Positions 54,515 through 63,906 of a DNA stretch of 64,000 nucleotides are shown in pieces. The notes below the pieces were generated by a model. That model saw nothing but the letters and a program-made list of their open reading frames with translations, searched no databases and had not been told where the DNA came from. Position 1 is the stretch's first letter, and each line of letters begins with the position of its first letter. The position numbers and the translations under genes are program-made. The DNA comes from Metapseudomonas sp043392685 (lineage in GTDB: Bacteria; Pseudomonadota; Gammaproteobacteria; Pseudomonadales; Pseudomonadaceae): NCBI GenBank assembly GCA_043392685.1, contig JBHZGM010000023.1. The stretch is one strand, 5' to 3'.

Positions 54515-56251
54515 ATGAAGAATTTCTCGCAGCCCCGTACCGAGTTGTCCGAAGCCCTGAATCGCCTCCGCCACACGTTCTTCGTGGTGGGCGGCTTCAG
54601 TGGCGTCATCAACCTGATGATGCTCGCGCCCGCGCTCTACATGCTGCAGGTCTACGACCGAGTGCTGGCGAGCAGCAACGTCACCACCCTGCTGATGCTG
54701 ACGGTACTGATGCTGGGGCTGTACATGCTCATGGCACTGCTGGAGGTGGTGCGCTCGGCCGTGTTGATCCGCCTCGGCAACCGGCTGGACATGAGCCTGA
54801 ACAAGCGGGTCTTCAATGCTTCCTTCGAGCGCAATCTGCGCCGTGCCGGCGGCAATCCGGCGCAGGCACTGCAGGACCTGTCCCAGGTTCGCCAGTTCCT
54901 TACCGGCAATGGCCTGTTCGCCTTCTTCGACGCGCCCTGGACGCCCATCTACCTGCTGGTGATCTTCCTCGTGCACCCGCTGCTGGGCGTCATCACGCTG
55001 ACTGGTTCGGTGATTCTCTTTTCCCTGGCCCTGCTCACCGAAGTGATGACCCGTGGCCCGCTGATGGAGGCCAATCAGGCGGCCATGACGTCTGGCTCCT
55101 TCGCCAACAACAACCTGCGCAATACCGAAGTGATCGAAGCCATGGGCATGCTGCCGGCGATTCGCGAGCGCTGGTATGGCAGCCACCAGCGCATCCTCGA
55201 AAAACAGACCCAGGCCTCCGATCGCGCCGCTTACATCAACGGTGCCAGCCGCTTCGTGCGGGTCACTCTGCAGTCCCTGATCCTCGGTGCCGGTGCGCTG
55301 CTGGTGATCAAGGGCGAGATCACCGCGGGGATGATGATCGCCTGTTCGATCCTCAGTGGCCGCGCCATGGCGCCGGTGGAACAGGCCATCGGTGTCTGGA
55401 AGCAATTGCTCTCGGCCCGTGGCTCCTGGGAACGCCTGTCCAAGCTGCTGCAGGACTTCCCGGCGCGCAAGGACGCCATGGCCCTGCCCAAGCCCCAGGG
55501 CGCGCTGTCGGTGGAGCAGGCCACGACGTCCGCCCCCGGCGGCGTCGTCAGCATCCTGCGCGGGATCAGTTTCGGCCTCGCGCCCGGCGAAGCCCTCGGC
55601 ATCATCGGCCCCTCGGCCTCCGGCAAGTCCACCCTGGCGCGCCTGCTGGTGGGCGTGTGGCCGGCGCAAGCGGGCAAGGTGCGCCTGGATGGTGCCGACA
55701 TCTACCAGTGGAACAAGGAGGAACTCGGCCCCTGGATCGGCTACCTGCCGCAGGACGTGGAACTGTTCGAAGGCACCATCGCCGACAACATCGCCCGCTT
55801 CGGCGAGATGAACAGCGAGGAGGTGATCCTCGCCGCCAAGCGTGCCGGGGTGCACGACATGATCCTGCGTTTCGAGAAGGGCTACGACACACCGCTCGGC
55901 GTGGATGGCAGCCCGCTGTCCGGTGGCCAGAAGCAGCGTATCGCCCTGGCCCGGGCCATCTATGGCGACCCCTCGATGATCGTGCTCGACGAGCCCAACG
56001 CCAACCTCGACGACCTGGGTGAAGCGGCGCTGGTCGAAGCGATCCTCGATCTGAAGAAACGCGGCAAGACACTGGTGCTGATTTCCCATCGTCCCAGCGT
56101 GCTCAGCACGGTGGACAAGGTCCTGTTGCTGCGCGACGGCGCCGTGCAGTTGTTCGGTCCTCGTGAAGAGGTCTTCGCGGCGCTGCGTCAGGCCAGCGTC
56201 ATGCCCTCCGTGGGTACGCCGAACCTGGCATCGATGCGGGCCAAGGAGTAA
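54515..56251 (+). CDS. aprD: Type I secretion ABC transporter/ATPase (AprD/PrtD type)
   Basis: This 578-residue protein energises type I secretion. An N-terminal membrane domain (residues about 20-300) contains PALYMLQVYDRVLASSNVTT, typical of AprD/PrtD/HasD. A nucleotide-binding domain follows with Walker A GPSASGKSTLARL, the signature LSGGQKQRIALARA and Walker B MIVLDEPNANLD. No C39 peptidase-like N-terminal domain is present, fitting exporters of RTX proteases, lipases and HasA rather than LapB or HlyB systems. It is the first gene of aprD-aprE-aprF; the adaptor follows after 6 bases. No substrate gene adjoins. Confidence 0.9.
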   Translation: MKNFSQPRTELSEALNRLRHTFFVVGGFSGVINLMMLAPALYMLQVYDRVLASSNVTTLLMLTVLMLGLYMLMALLEVVRSAVLIRLGNRLDMSLNKRVFNASFERNLRRAGGNPAQALQDLSQVRQFLTGNGLFAFFDAPWTPIYLLVIFLVHPLLGVITLTGSVILFSLALLTEVMTRGPLMEANQAAMTSGSFANNNLRNTEVIEAMGMLPAIRERWYGSHQRILEKQTQASDRAAYINGASRFVRVTLQSLILGAGALLVIKGEITAGMMIACSILSGRAMAPVEQAIGVWKQLLSARGSWERLSKLLQDFPARKDAMALPKPQGALSVEQATTSAPGGVVSILRGISFGLAPGEALGIIGPSASGKSTLARLLVGVWPAQAGKVRLDGADIYQWNKEELGPWIGYLPQDVELFEGTIADNIARFGEMNSEEVILAAKRAGVHDMILRFEKGYDTPLGVDGSPLSGGQKQRIALARAIYGDPSMIVLDEPNANLDDLGEAALVEAILDLKKRGKTLVLISHRPSVLSTVDKVLLLRDGAVQLFGPREEVFAALRQASVMPSVGTPNLASMRAKE

Positions 56252-56257
56252 TCGATC

Positions 56258-57601
56258 ATGCAAGAGGAAAGCGAAAGCAAGGCCCTGGTAAGGGTCGAAC
56301 AACCGACAGTGGTGGACCTGGACGCCAACCGCCCGGCCCGCTGGGGCGTGTGGATGGTGCTGGCCGGATTCGGCGGCTTCCTGGCCTGGGCCATCTGGGC
56401 CCCGCTGGACGCCGGCGTGGTGGCCAACGCTACGGTCAACGTCACCAATGCCCGCAAGACGGTGCAGCACCTCACCGGAGGCGAGGTGGACGCCATCCTG
56501 GTGCGCGAAGGCGACCGGGTGCGCGCTGGTCAGGAACTGGTGCGCCTGGACCCGACCCAGGCCATCGCCGAGCAGGGCGCCCTGAGTTCCCAGTACATTG
56601 TCGCCAAGACCGTGGAAGACCGCCTGACGGCCGAACGCGATGGCGCCGACACCGTCACCTTCACCCCGGAACTGCTGGAGCGCTTCGGCGGCGACCCACG
56701 GCTGCAAGAGGCCATCGCCCTGCAGCAGCGGCTGTTCCACACCCGGCGCAAGGCCCTGCTGGGGGAGATCAGCATCCTGCATGAAAACCTCAATGGCGCC
56801 GAGGAACAGCTCAAGGGCCTGCGCCAGGTGCAGGCCACCCGTGCCAGGCAGTCGAAGCTCCTGGGCGAGGAGCTCGAAGGCGTGCGCAGCCTGGCGGCGG
56901 AGGGCTATATCCCGCGCAACCGCATGCTGGAGCTGGAACGCAACGCTTCGGAACTGAACGGTTCCCTGGCGCAGAACATCGCGGACATCGGACGCACCCG
57001 CAACCAGATCGCCGAATTCAAGCTGCGCATTCTCCAGCGCGAGCAGGACTTCCAGAAGGAAGTGGAATCCCAGCTCACCGATATCCAGAGAGAGACCACC
57101 TCCCTGGCCGAACGTCTGCGTTCGGTGGACTATCAGGTGGATAACACCGTGATCCGCTCGCCCATCGACGGCGTCGTCCTTGGCCTGACCATCACCACCG
57201 TCGGCGGCGTGATCCAGCCCGGCCAGCGGCTCATGGACGTGGTGCCGGACAGCGAGCCCCTGCAGGTGGACGCCCAGGTGCCGGTACAGGCCATCGACAA
57301 GATGGTCCCTGGCCTGTCGGTGGATATCACCTTCCCGGCCTTCAACCATGCGCAGACGCCGAACATTCCCGGACGGGTGCTGACGGTCGCCGCCGACCGG
57401 CTGGTGGACGAAGCCAGCAAACAGCCCTATTACTTGACCCAGGTGGAAGTGACCGAAGAAGGCATGAGGATGCTCGGGCCGAACAATATCCGGGCAGGCA
57501 TGCCGGCCACCGTAACCATCAAGACCGGCGAGCGCAGCCTGATGAGCTACCTGATGAAACCGCTGCTGGTCCGTGTCGGTAACGCATTCAAGGAGCAGTG
57601 A
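56258..57601 (+). CDS. aprE: Type I secretion membrane-fusion protein (AprE/PrtE type)
   Basis: This 447-residue HlyD-family adaptor has one N-terminal membrane helix (about residues 30-52, WMVLAGFGGFLAWAIW). A lipoyl half (VREGDRVRAGQELVRLDPTQA) and a long alpha-helical hairpin follow (residues about 100-290). The C-terminal beta-barrel contains VIRSPIDGVVLGLTITTVGGVIQPGQ. The family is specific to AprE/PrtE/HasE systems. It lies in a tight operon, six bases after aprD and one base before aprF. It connects the ABC transporter to the outer-membrane channel. Confidence 0.92.
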   Translation: MQEESESKALVRVEQPTVVDLDANRPARWGVWMVLAGFGGFLAWAIWAPLDAGVVANATVNVTNARKTVQHLTGGEVDAILVREGDRVRAGQELVRLDPTQAIAEQGALSSQYIVAKTVEDRLTAERDGADTVTFTPELLERFGGDPRLQEAIALQQRLFHTRRKALLGEISILHENLNGAEEQLKGLRQVQATRARQSKLLGEELEGVRSLAAEGYIPRNRMLELERNASELNGSLAQNIADIGRTRNQIAEFKLRILQREQDFQKEVESQLTDIQRETTSLAERLRSVDYQVDNTVIRSPIDGVVLGLTITTVGGVIQPGQRLMDVVPDSEPLQVDAQVPVQAIDKMVPGLSVDITFPAFNHAQTPNIPGRVLTVAADRLVDEASKQPYYLTQVEVTEEGMRMLGPNNIRAGMPATVTIKTGERSLMSYLMKPLLVRVGNAFKEQ

Positions 57602-57602
57602 A

Positions 57603-58946
57603 ATGGGAGCCCGGATGGCCATAGCCGGTTTTCTCGGAGCTGTCGCCCTGCCCGCGACGGCCATGGACCTGAGCGAAGCCTGGAACGTCTACCAGAACCA
57701 GGGACCGACTTATCTGGCTTCGGTACACGAGCGCCAGGCCGGCCAGGAATACAAGGAACTGGGCAAGGCCGGCCTGCTGCCGAACATCAATGCCACCGCC
57801 TACTGGAAACGGGTCGATGGCACCAGTGAACAGGACAACATTCTCGGGCGCTCCGTGGAGAGCGACCTGGAGTACGACTCAAGGGGGGCGGTGGTGGAAT
57901 TGCGCCAACCTCTGTTCAACAAGCAGAGGATGGCCGAGTACCGCCAGGGCAATCAGCGCACCCTGTTCAGTGACGCGGTATTCGACGCCAAGACCCAGGA
58001 ATCGGCGGTCAGCCTGGCCAGCCGTTATTTCTCGGTGCTGCTGGCGCTGGAAACCATCGAGCTGGCCAAGGTGAAGCTGAAGAACCTGGAACAGCAGGTG
58101 CTGGCCGCCAAGCGGCGCTTCCAGCTGGGCGACGGCACCGTGATCGACGTCGACCAGGCCTCTGCCCGGCGCGACCTGGCCCAGGCCGAGCTGATCGAGG
58201 CCGAGGACAACCTGCTGGTGGCGCGGCGCCTGTTGCAGGAACTGCTCGGCGTGGTGCCCGAGGAAATGTCCACCCTGCGCACCGAGTTCCCCACGCCTCC
58301 GCTGGAGCCGCCGACCCTGCAGGACTGGATCAGCGATGCGCGCGCCAACAACCCGACCATCATCGCTCGCAGTCGCAGCCTGGACATCGCCGAGGAAGAG
58401 GTGAACCGGGCCAAGGCCGGGCACTGGCCGACCCTGGATTTCGTCGCCGCCTACAACGATTCGGAAAGCGACTCGGTTTCCACCCAGAACCAGACGAACA
58501 AGTACGGCTCGGTGGGCGTGGAATTTCGCATGCCGATCTTCGCCGGCGGCGCCACCAACGCCCAGGTGCGCCAGGCGAGCGCCAATCGGGAGCTGGCCAA
58601 CGACCAGCTGAACTCCAGCCGCGAGGAAGTGTTGTCGGGCACCATCCGTGAGTTCCATGGCGTGCAGAGTGGCGAACAGCGGGTACGGGCACTGGAAAAG
58701 GCGGTGGTTTCCAGCGAGCGCGCCCAGGAATCGGCGCGCAAGGGCTTCCAGGCCGGTACCAGTACCAACCTGGATATCCTCAATGCCGAGGAACAGGCCT
58801 TCATCGCCCGCCGCGACCTGGTGGAGGCCAAGCTGCGCTACCTGCTGTCGCGCTTGCGGCTGGCCTCTGCGGTGGGGTTGCTGGGGGAAGACGATATCCA
58901 GCAGGCCAACGCCTACCTGGGACCATCGCTTTCGATGCGTCCGTGA
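57603..58946 (+). CDS. aprF: Type I secretion outer-membrane channel (AprF/TolC type)
   Basis: This 447-residue TolC-family channel has a signal peptide of about 20 residues (GAVALPATA-MD). The two TolC repeats include LEYDSRGAVVELRQPLFN, SLASRYFSVLLALETIELA and VEFRMPIFAGGATNAQVRQA. It completes the exporter with aprD and aprE. AAGGAG precedes ATG 57603, which lies just after the aprE stop. A hairpin repeat at 58966 follows and may terminate the operon. Confidence 0.92.
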   Translation: MGARMAIAGFLGAVALPATAMDLSEAWNVYQNQGPTYLASVHERQAGQEYKELGKAGLLPNINATAYWKRVDGTSEQDNILGRSVESDLEYDSRGAVVELRQPLFNKQRMAEYRQGNQRTLFSDAVFDAKTQESAVSLASRYFSVLLALETIELAKVKLKNLEQQVLAAKRRFQLGDGTVIDVDQASARRDLAQAELIEAEDNLLVARRLLQELLGVVPEEMSTLRTEFPTPPLEPPTLQDWISDARANNPTIIARSRSLDIAEEEVNRAKAGHWPTLDFVAAYNDSESDSVSTQNQTNKYGSVGVEFRMPIFAGGATNAQVRQASANRELANDQLNSSREEVLSGTIREFHGVQSGEQRVRALEKAVVSSERAQESARKGFQAGTSTNLDILNAEEQAFIARRDLVEAKLRYLLSRLRLASAVGLLGEDDIQQANAYLGPSLSMRP

Positions 58947-58965
58947 GGCGTGGCGGGGGAGAAGT

Positions 58966-59003
58966 CCCCCCTCTCCCTTTGGGAGAGGGGCCGGGGGTGA
59001 GGG
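58966..59003 (+). repeat. Hairpin repeat after the secretion operon
   Basis: CCCCCCTCTCCCTTTGGGAG opens a hairpin whose arms CCCCTCTCCC and GGGAGAGGGG pair around TTT. It is the same family as 29123 inside lhr and 63869 between sdaA and gcvT. It lies 20 bases past the aprF stop and could act as a transcription stop without a T-run. Confidence 0.8.
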
Positions 59004-59079
59004 CAGTGCCGGACCGCACGGCGCTGGGCATGGTCACGTTGGGTTTCGTTCCTCTACCCAACCTACTGGGTAGGTTTCC

Positions 59080-59997
59080 TCAGCGCGCAGCACTCACCCC
59101 TTCGAGCGTGGCGAACGAAGTGTCCTTGGCCGTCAGCAGGAAGTCGCGCATGAAAGGCGCATCCAGCATATCGGCGCGGATCGCCGCGTAGAGCGTGCAA
59201 TACAGCCCCTTCTCACCGAGGCGCTTGGCCGTGACATAACCCCGCGAGCTGTATTCGTGCAATGCCCAGTTGGGCAGGCAGCAGACCCCGCGGCCGCTGG
59301 CCACCAGCTGCATCATCATCACCGTGAGTTCCGAGGTGCGCACCTGGGCCGGTTCCACGTCAGCCGGTTCGAGGAAGCGGGTGAAGATGTCCAGGCGGTC
59401 GCGTTCCACCGGGTAGGTGATCAGGGTCAGGCTGGCCAGGTCCTCGGGCACGATGAAGGACTTGTTCGCCAGGGCGTGCTGGTTATCCACCGCCAGCAGT
59501 GCCTCATAGGTGAACAGCGGCACGTAGGTGATCCCCGCCAGGTCCACCGGGTCGGCGGTCACCACCAGGTCCAGGTCGCCACGGGCGAGGGCGGGCAGGG
59601 GGGCGAAGGAGAAGCCCGAAGCCAGGTCCAGCTCCACTTCCGGCCAGGCATCGCGGAACTGGTCGATGGTGGGCATCAGCCACTGGAAGCAGCTATGGCA
59701 CTCGATGGCCATGTGCAGCCGGCCCGCGGTGCCGCCGGCCAGGCGCGCCAGGTCGCGTTCGGCGCTGCGCAGTTGCGGCAGGACGCTGTCGGCCAGTTGC
59801 AGCAGGCGCAGGCCGGCGCTGGTGAAGCGCACGGGCTTGGTCTTGCGCACGAACAGCGGCATGCCGAGGCGTTCTTCCAGTTCCTTGAACTGGTGGGAGA
59901 GGGCCGATTGGGTCAGGTGCAGGCGTTCGGCCGCTTCCACCAGGCTGTCGGCTTCGCGCAGGGCGTGCAGGGTCTTGAGATGGCGCAGCTCGAGCAT
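59080..59997 (-). CDS. metR: LysR-family regulator MetR
   Basis: This 305-residue LysR-type regulator has an N-terminal winged helix (LKTLHALREADSLVEAAERL, then LTQSALSHQFKELEERLG) and a typical effector domain. Its sequence and its divergent position next to metE identify it as MetR, which activates metE with homocysteine as coinducer. The start at 59997 begins MLELRHLKTLHAL, as in other MetR proteins. The frame runs open far upstream through the metE antisense strand, which is not coding. The 108-base region to metE should hold the MetR site. Confidence 0.93.
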   Translation of the reverse strand: MLELRHLKTLHALREADSLVEAAERLHLTQSALSHQFKELEERLGMPLFVRKTKPVRFTSAGLRLLQLADSVLPQLRSAERDLARLAGGTAGRLHMAIECHSCFQWLMPTIDQFRDAWPEVELDLASGFSFAPLPALARGDLDLVVTADPVDLAGITYVPLFTYEALLAVDNQHALANKSFIVPEDLASLTLITYPVERDRLDIFTRFLEPADVEPAQVRTSELTVMMMQLVASGRGVCCLPNWALHEYSSRGYVTAKRLGEKGLYCTLYAAIRADMLDAPFMRDFLLTAKDTSFATLEGVSAAR

Positions 59998-60019
59998 GGC
60001 GGCTCTCCATGAGCAGAAT

Positions 60020-60054
60020 TTGAGATGAACACGAATTTGTTGAGTTTGTCTCAA
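60020..60054. promoter_or_regulatory. Candidate MetR-type site between metR and metE
   Basis: TTGAGA (60020-60025) and TCTCAA (60049-60054) form an inverted repeat, with GAATTTG repeated directly at 60016 and 60033. The classical MetR consensus TGAA-N5-TTCA is not clearly present, so this is only a candidate based on position and symmetry. Confidence 0.35.
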
Positions 60055-60105
60055 GTGGTCAGGGCTGTCGACAATCGCTCCATCATTTGCATGGAGATTT
60101 TCAAC

Positions 60106-62394
60106 ATGGCCCTGTCCCACTCCCTCGGCTTCCCGCGGATCGGTCGCGACCGTGAACTGAAGAAGGCACTGGAAGCCTTCTGGAAGGGCGAGCTGGACGA
60201 AGCCGGCCTGCGTGCGGTCGGCCGCCAATTGCGTGCCGAGCACTGGCAGTTGCAGAAGGACGCCGGCATCGACCTGCTGCCGGTAGGCGATTTCGCCTGG
60301 TACGACCAGGTGCTGACCCATTCCCTCACCTTCGGCGTCATCCCCGAGCGTTTCCGCTCCCATGACGGCAAGGCGGGCCTGCAGACCCTGTTCGCCATGG
60401 CCCGTGGCCTCAGCAAGGGCTGCTGCGGCGGCGCCCATGCCCAGGAAATGACCAAATGGTTCGACACCAACTACCACTACCTGGTCCCCGAATTCACCGC
60501 TGACCAGCAGTTCGCCCTGAGCTGGGAGCAGCTGTTCGAGGAGGTGGATGAAGCCCGCGTCCTGGGCTACAACGTCAAGCCGGTGCTGATCGGCCCGCTG
60601 ACCTACCTCTGGCTGGGCAAGGCCAAGGGCGGTGACTTCGACCGGCTGGACCTGCTGGAGCGGCTGCTGCCGGTGTATGGCGAGATTTTCCAGCGCCTGG
60701 CCGCCCAGGGAGTGGAATGGGTGCAGATCGACGAGCCGATCCTCGTGCTGGACCTGCCCCAGGACTGGAAGAACGCCTTCGAGCGCGCCTACAACCTGCT
60801 GCAGAAGGAACCCCTGAAGAAGCTGATCGCCACCTACTTCGGCGGCCTGGAAGACAACCTCGGCCTGGCTGCCAGCCTGCCTCTGGACGGCCTGCACATC
60901 GACCTGGTGCGCGCGCCCGAGCAGTTCCCGACCATCCTCGACCGCCTGCCGGCCTACAAGGTGCTGTCCCTCGGCGTGGTGAACGGCCGCAACGTCTGGC
61001 GTTGCGACCTGGAAAAAGCCCTCGACGTGCTGCGTCATGCCCATGAGCGCCTGGGCGAGCGCCTTTGGGTTGCGCCGTCCTGCTCGCTGCTGCACAGCCC
61101 GATGGACCTGGCCCGGGAAGACGGCCTGGATGCCGAGCTGAAGAGCTGGCTGGCCTTCGCCGTGCAGAAATGCGAGGAAGTCGCCGTGCTGGCCCGCGCC
61201 CTGAGCGAGCCCGAAGCCCCGGCCGTGCTCGACGCCCTGGCCGCCAGCCGTGCGGTACAGGCCAGCCGCGCCGCCTCGCCGCGTATCCACAAGCGGGAGG
61301 TGCAGGCCCGTGTCGCCGCCCTGAAACCGGAAGACAGCCAGCGCACATCGCCCTTTGCCGTGCGCATCGAGCGGCAACGGGCGCGTCTGCAGCTGCCGGC
61401 CTTCCCCACCACCACCATCGGCTCCTTCCCGCAGACCTCCGCGATTCGACTGGCGCGGCAGGCCTTCAGGCAAGGCAAGCTGTCGGCGGCGGAGTACACC
61501 GAGGCCATGCACAGCGAAATCCGTCATGCGGTGGAGGTGCAGGAGCGACTGGGCCTCGATGTGCTGGTGCACGGCGAGGCCGAACGCAACGACATGGTGG
61601 AATACTTCGCCGAGCAGTTGGACGGCTATGCCTTCACCCGCTTCGGCTGGGTGCAGAGCTACGGTTCCCGCTGCGTGAAACCAGCGGTGATCGTCGGTGA
61701 CCTGAGCCGCCCACAGGCGATGACCCTGGAGTGGATCCGCTACGCCCAGGGCCTGACCGCCAAGTGGATGAAGGGCATGCTGACCGGGCCGGTGACCATG
61801 CTGATGTGGTCGTTTCCGCGTGAGGATGTGTCGCGCGAGGTGCAGGCCCGCCAGCTGGCGCTGGCCATCCGCGACGAGGTGCTGGACCTGGAAGAGGCCG
61901 GCATCGGCATCGTGCAGATCGACGAAGCGGCCTTCCGCGAGGGCCTGCCGCTGCGCCGGGCCCAGTGGCAGCACTATCTGGACTGGGCCACCGAAGCCTT
62001 CCGCCTGACCGCCAGCGGCGTGCGCGACGAGACCCAGATCCATACCCACATGTGCTACAGCGAATTCAACGATGTAATCGAGTCCATCGCCGCCATGGAC
62101 GCCGACGTCATCACCATCGAGACCTCGCGCTCGGACATGGAGCTGCTGGATGCCTTCGAAGCCTTCGCCTATCCGAATGAGATCGGGCCGGGCGTCTACG
62201 ACATCCATTCACCGCGCGTGCCGGACAGCGCCGAGATGGCCGCGCTGCTGCGCAAGGCCGCCGAACGCGTTCCCGCCGAGCGCCTGTGGGTCAATCCTGA
62301 TTGTGGCCTGAAGACCCGCGCATGGCCGGAAACCGAAGCGGCCCTGGTGAACATGGTGGCGGCTGCCCGGCAGTTGCGCGCGGAGTTCGCCTGA
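60106..62394 (+). CDS. metE: Cobalamin-independent methionine synthase
   Basis: MetE transfers a methyl group from methyltetrahydropteroyl-triglutamate to homocysteine, making methionine without B12. The 762-residue protein has the N-terminal pseudo-barrel (SLGFPRIGRDRELKKALE) and the catalytic barrel. Zinc ligands are H648 and C650 (HTHMCY), E672 (TIETSRSD) and C733 (NPDCGLK), each seven residues beyond the E. coli numbering. ATG 60106 has GGAG about ten bases upstream; a longer frame from 60025 lacks the family N-terminus. It is divergent from metR. I see no riboswitch in the short leader. Confidence 0.96.
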   Translation: MALSHSLGFPRIGRDRELKKALEAFWKGELDEAGLRAVGRQLRAEHWQLQKDAGIDLLPVGDFAWYDQVLTHSLTFGVIPERFRSHDGKAGLQTLFAMARGLSKGCCGGAHAQEMTKWFDTNYHYLVPEFTADQQFALSWEQLFEEVDEARVLGYNVKPVLIGPLTYLWLGKAKGGDFDRLDLLERLLPVYGEIFQRLAAQGVEWVQIDEPILVLDLPQDWKNAFERAYNLLQKEPLKKLIATYFGGLEDNLGLAASLPLDGLHIDLVRAPEQFPTILDRLPAYKVLSLGVVNGRNVWRCDLEKALDVLRHAHERLGERLWVAPSCSLLHSPMDLAREDGLDAELKSWLAFAVQKCEEVAVLARALSEPEAPAVLDALAASRAVQASRAASPRIHKREVQARVAALKPEDSQRTSPFAVRIERQRARLQLPAFPTTTIGSFPQTSAIRLARQAFRQGKLSAAEYTEAMHSEIRHAVEVQERLGLDVLVHGEAERNDMVEYFAEQLDGYAFTRFGWVQSYGSRCVKPAVIVGDLSRPQAMTLEWIRYAQGLTAKWMKGMLTGPVTMLMWSFPREDVSREVQARQLALAIRDEVLDLEEAGIGIVQIDEAAFREGLPLRRAQWQHYLDWATEAFRLTASGVRDETQIHTHMCYSEFNDVIESIAAMDADVITIETSRSDMELLDAFEAFAYPNEIGPGVYDIHSPRVPDSAEMAALLRKAAERVPAERLWVNPDCGLKTRAWPETEAALVNMVAAARQLRAEFA

Positions 62395-62426
62395 GGGAAA
62401 CGCCGGGCAGGCCTGCGGTCTGCCTG

Positions 62427-62567
62427 GCGAATGAATTCGCCCCAACAGGCGGGCACCAAAGCATGACGCGTATGCGGACTGCCCCCCTCTCCTCTTCAGG
62501 GAGAGGGGCTGGGGGTGAGGGATTCCCAGACCGACTCGGAGTCAGCCCATTTCGCGAATGAATTCGC
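62427..62567. repeat. Cluster of GAATTCATTCGC-family and CCCTCTCC-type repeats
   Basis: GCGAATGAATTCGCCCCAAC (from 62427) and TTCGCGAATGAATTCGC (62551-62567) flank a CCCCTCTCCTCTTCAGGGAG hairpin element at 62482-62521. The 317 bases between metE and gcvT consist almost entirely of these repeats and the REPIN at 62644. No gene is present. Confidence 0.8.
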
Positions 62568-62643
62568 AAACAACTGGGAGCCTTCCTTATCGCTCGGCCG
62601 ATCTTCGTCCCGTGTACCTGCTGATCGGCGTGGTACGAGGTTC

Positions 62644-62697
62644 GTAGGAGCGAGCTTGCTCGCGAAGGTTTTGTTCGCGAGCAGAGCTCGCTCCTAC
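62644..62697. repeat. REPIN: inverted pair of REP elements
   Basis: GTAGGAGCGAGCTTGCTCGC on the left mirrors GCGAGCAGAGCTCGCTCCTA on the right around TTTTG, a 54-base hairpin. It is the same family as 15043-15101 and 1695-1717. It lies 14 bases beyond the gcvT stop on the minus strand and may terminate it. Confidence 0.88.
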
Positions 62698-62711
62698 AAG
62701 AGCAACAGCTC

Positions 62712-63830
62712 TCAGCCGCGGTAGTAGCGCTGCGGCACGAAGGGGGTCTTGGCGACCTTCATGGCCACGCGCTTGCTGCGCACCAGGGCCCAGACTTCGC
62801 TGTCCAGGGCGGCGTGGCTGGCGGCGACGTAGCCCATGGCCACCGGGGCGCCGAGGCTGGGGCCGAAGCCGCCGCTGGAGACGCGGCCGATCACCGCGCC
62901 GTCGGCATCGACGATCTCCGCGCCTTCACGCACCGGCACGCGCTCCTGTGGCAGCAGGCCGACGCGCTTGCTCGGCACGCCGTCGCGCTGCTGGGCGAAG
63001 ATTTGGCCGGCGCCGGGGAAGTTGCCGGCGCGCAGGCCATCGACGCGGCGGGCCTTGGAGATGGCCCAGGTCAGGCTGGCCTCGATCGGCGTGGTGGCGG
63101 TGCTCATGTCGTGGCCGTAGAGGCACAGGCCGGCTTCCAGGCGCAGCGAGTCGCGGGCGCCGAGGCCGATGGGCTGGACTTCCGGCTGCTTGAGCAGGGC
63201 ACGCGCCAACGCGTCTGCATGCTCGACCGGAACAGAAATTTCGTAGCCATCCTCGCCGGTGTAGCCGGAGCGGCTGACGTAGCAACTCACGCCCAACAAC
63301 TCGAGTTGGGTGAACTGCATGAAAGTCAGACCGCTTACGTCCGGCGCCAGGCGGCTCAGCGCCTGAGCGGCCTTGGGCCCCTGCAGGGCGAGCAGGGCGC
63401 GGGACTCGAACAGCGATTCGATTTCGCACTGCTCGCCGAGGTGTTTGCGCAGGTGCGCCAGGTCCTGCTCCTTGCAGGCGGCGTTGACCACCAGGAACAG
63501 CGTGTCGTCCGCCAGGCGGGCGACCATCAGGTCGTCGAGGATGCCGCCGTTCTCGTCGGTGAACAGTGCATAGCGCTGCAGGCCCACCGGCAGATCGAGG
63601 ATGTCCACCGGCACCAGGCTTTCCAGGGCGCGCGCGGCGTTCTCACCCCGCAGGAGGATCTGGCCCATGTGGGATACGTCGAACAGGCCGGCCTGCTCGC
63701 GGGTATGCAGGTGCTCCTTGAGCACGCCGAGCGGGTACTGCACCGGCATGTCGTAGCCGGCGAAGGGCACCATGCGCGCGCCGAGTTCGAGATGCAGGGC
63801 GTGCAGCGGGGTTTTGGCGAGGTCAGTCAT
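62712..63830 (-). CDS. gcvT: Glycine cleavage T-protein (aminomethyltransferase)
   Basis: GcvT transfers the methylene carbon from the H-protein-bound aminomethyl group to tetrahydrofolate in glycine catabolism. The 372-residue protein shows FAGYDMPVQYPLGVLKEHLHTR, GLFDVSHMGQI, RSGYTGEDGYEISV and a C-terminal GFGPSLGAPVAMGYV region, all standard. ATG 63830 is preceded by GGAGT. It follows sdaA by 84 bases on the same strand, as in the gcvH2-gcvP2-glyA2-sdaA-gcvT2 operon of P. aeruginosa, so upstream members probably lie beyond the window. A hairpin repeat (63869-63906) sits between the two genes. Confidence 0.95.
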   Translation of the reverse strand: MTDLAKTPLHALHLELGARMVPFAGYDMPVQYPLGVLKEHLHTREQAGLFDVSHMGQILLRGENAARALESLVPVDILDLPVGLQRYALFTDENGGILDDLMVARLADDTLFLVVNAACKEQDLAHLRKHLGEQCEIESLFESRALLALQGPKAAQALSRLAPDVSGLTFMQFTQLELLGVSCYVSRSGYTGEDGYEISVPVEHADALARALLKQPEVQPIGLGARDSLRLEAGLCLYGHDMSTATTPIEASLTWAISKARRVDGLRAGNFPGAGQIFAQQRDGVPSKRVGLLPQERVPVREGAEIVDADGAVIGRVSSGGFGPSLGAPVAMGYVAASHAALDSEVWALVRSKRVAMKVAKTPFVPQRYYRG

Positions 63831-63868
63831 GTAGAACTCCAAAGTGAAAGGCGGTCCGGGGCGGGTTT

Positions 63869-63906
63869 CCCTCACCCCCGAGCCCTCTCCCAAAGGGAGA
63901 GGGGAG
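63869..63906 (-). repeat. Hairpin repeat between sdaA and gcvT
   Basis: CCCTCACCCCCGAGCCCTCT opens a copy of the dispersed element, with hairpin arms CCCTCTCCC and GGGAGAGGG around AAA. It lies inside what should be a single operon and could make transcription or mRNA stability differ between sdaA and gcvT. Confidence 0.85.

Noticed and set aside
54491..57664. A 1057-residue minus-strand frame opposite the type I secretion genes
   Set aside because: Same shadow pattern; the plus-strand frames carry all family motifs and proper start sites.
59998..60105. Cobalamin or SAM riboswitch upstream of metE
   Set aside because: The 108-base leader is too short for a cobalamin riboswitch and shows no conserved box. 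The divergent metR explains regulation.
62395..62711. CRISPR-like array from dense repeats after metE
   Set aside because: The repeats are palindromic, of different families and irregularly spaced, with no uniform spacers and no cas genes.
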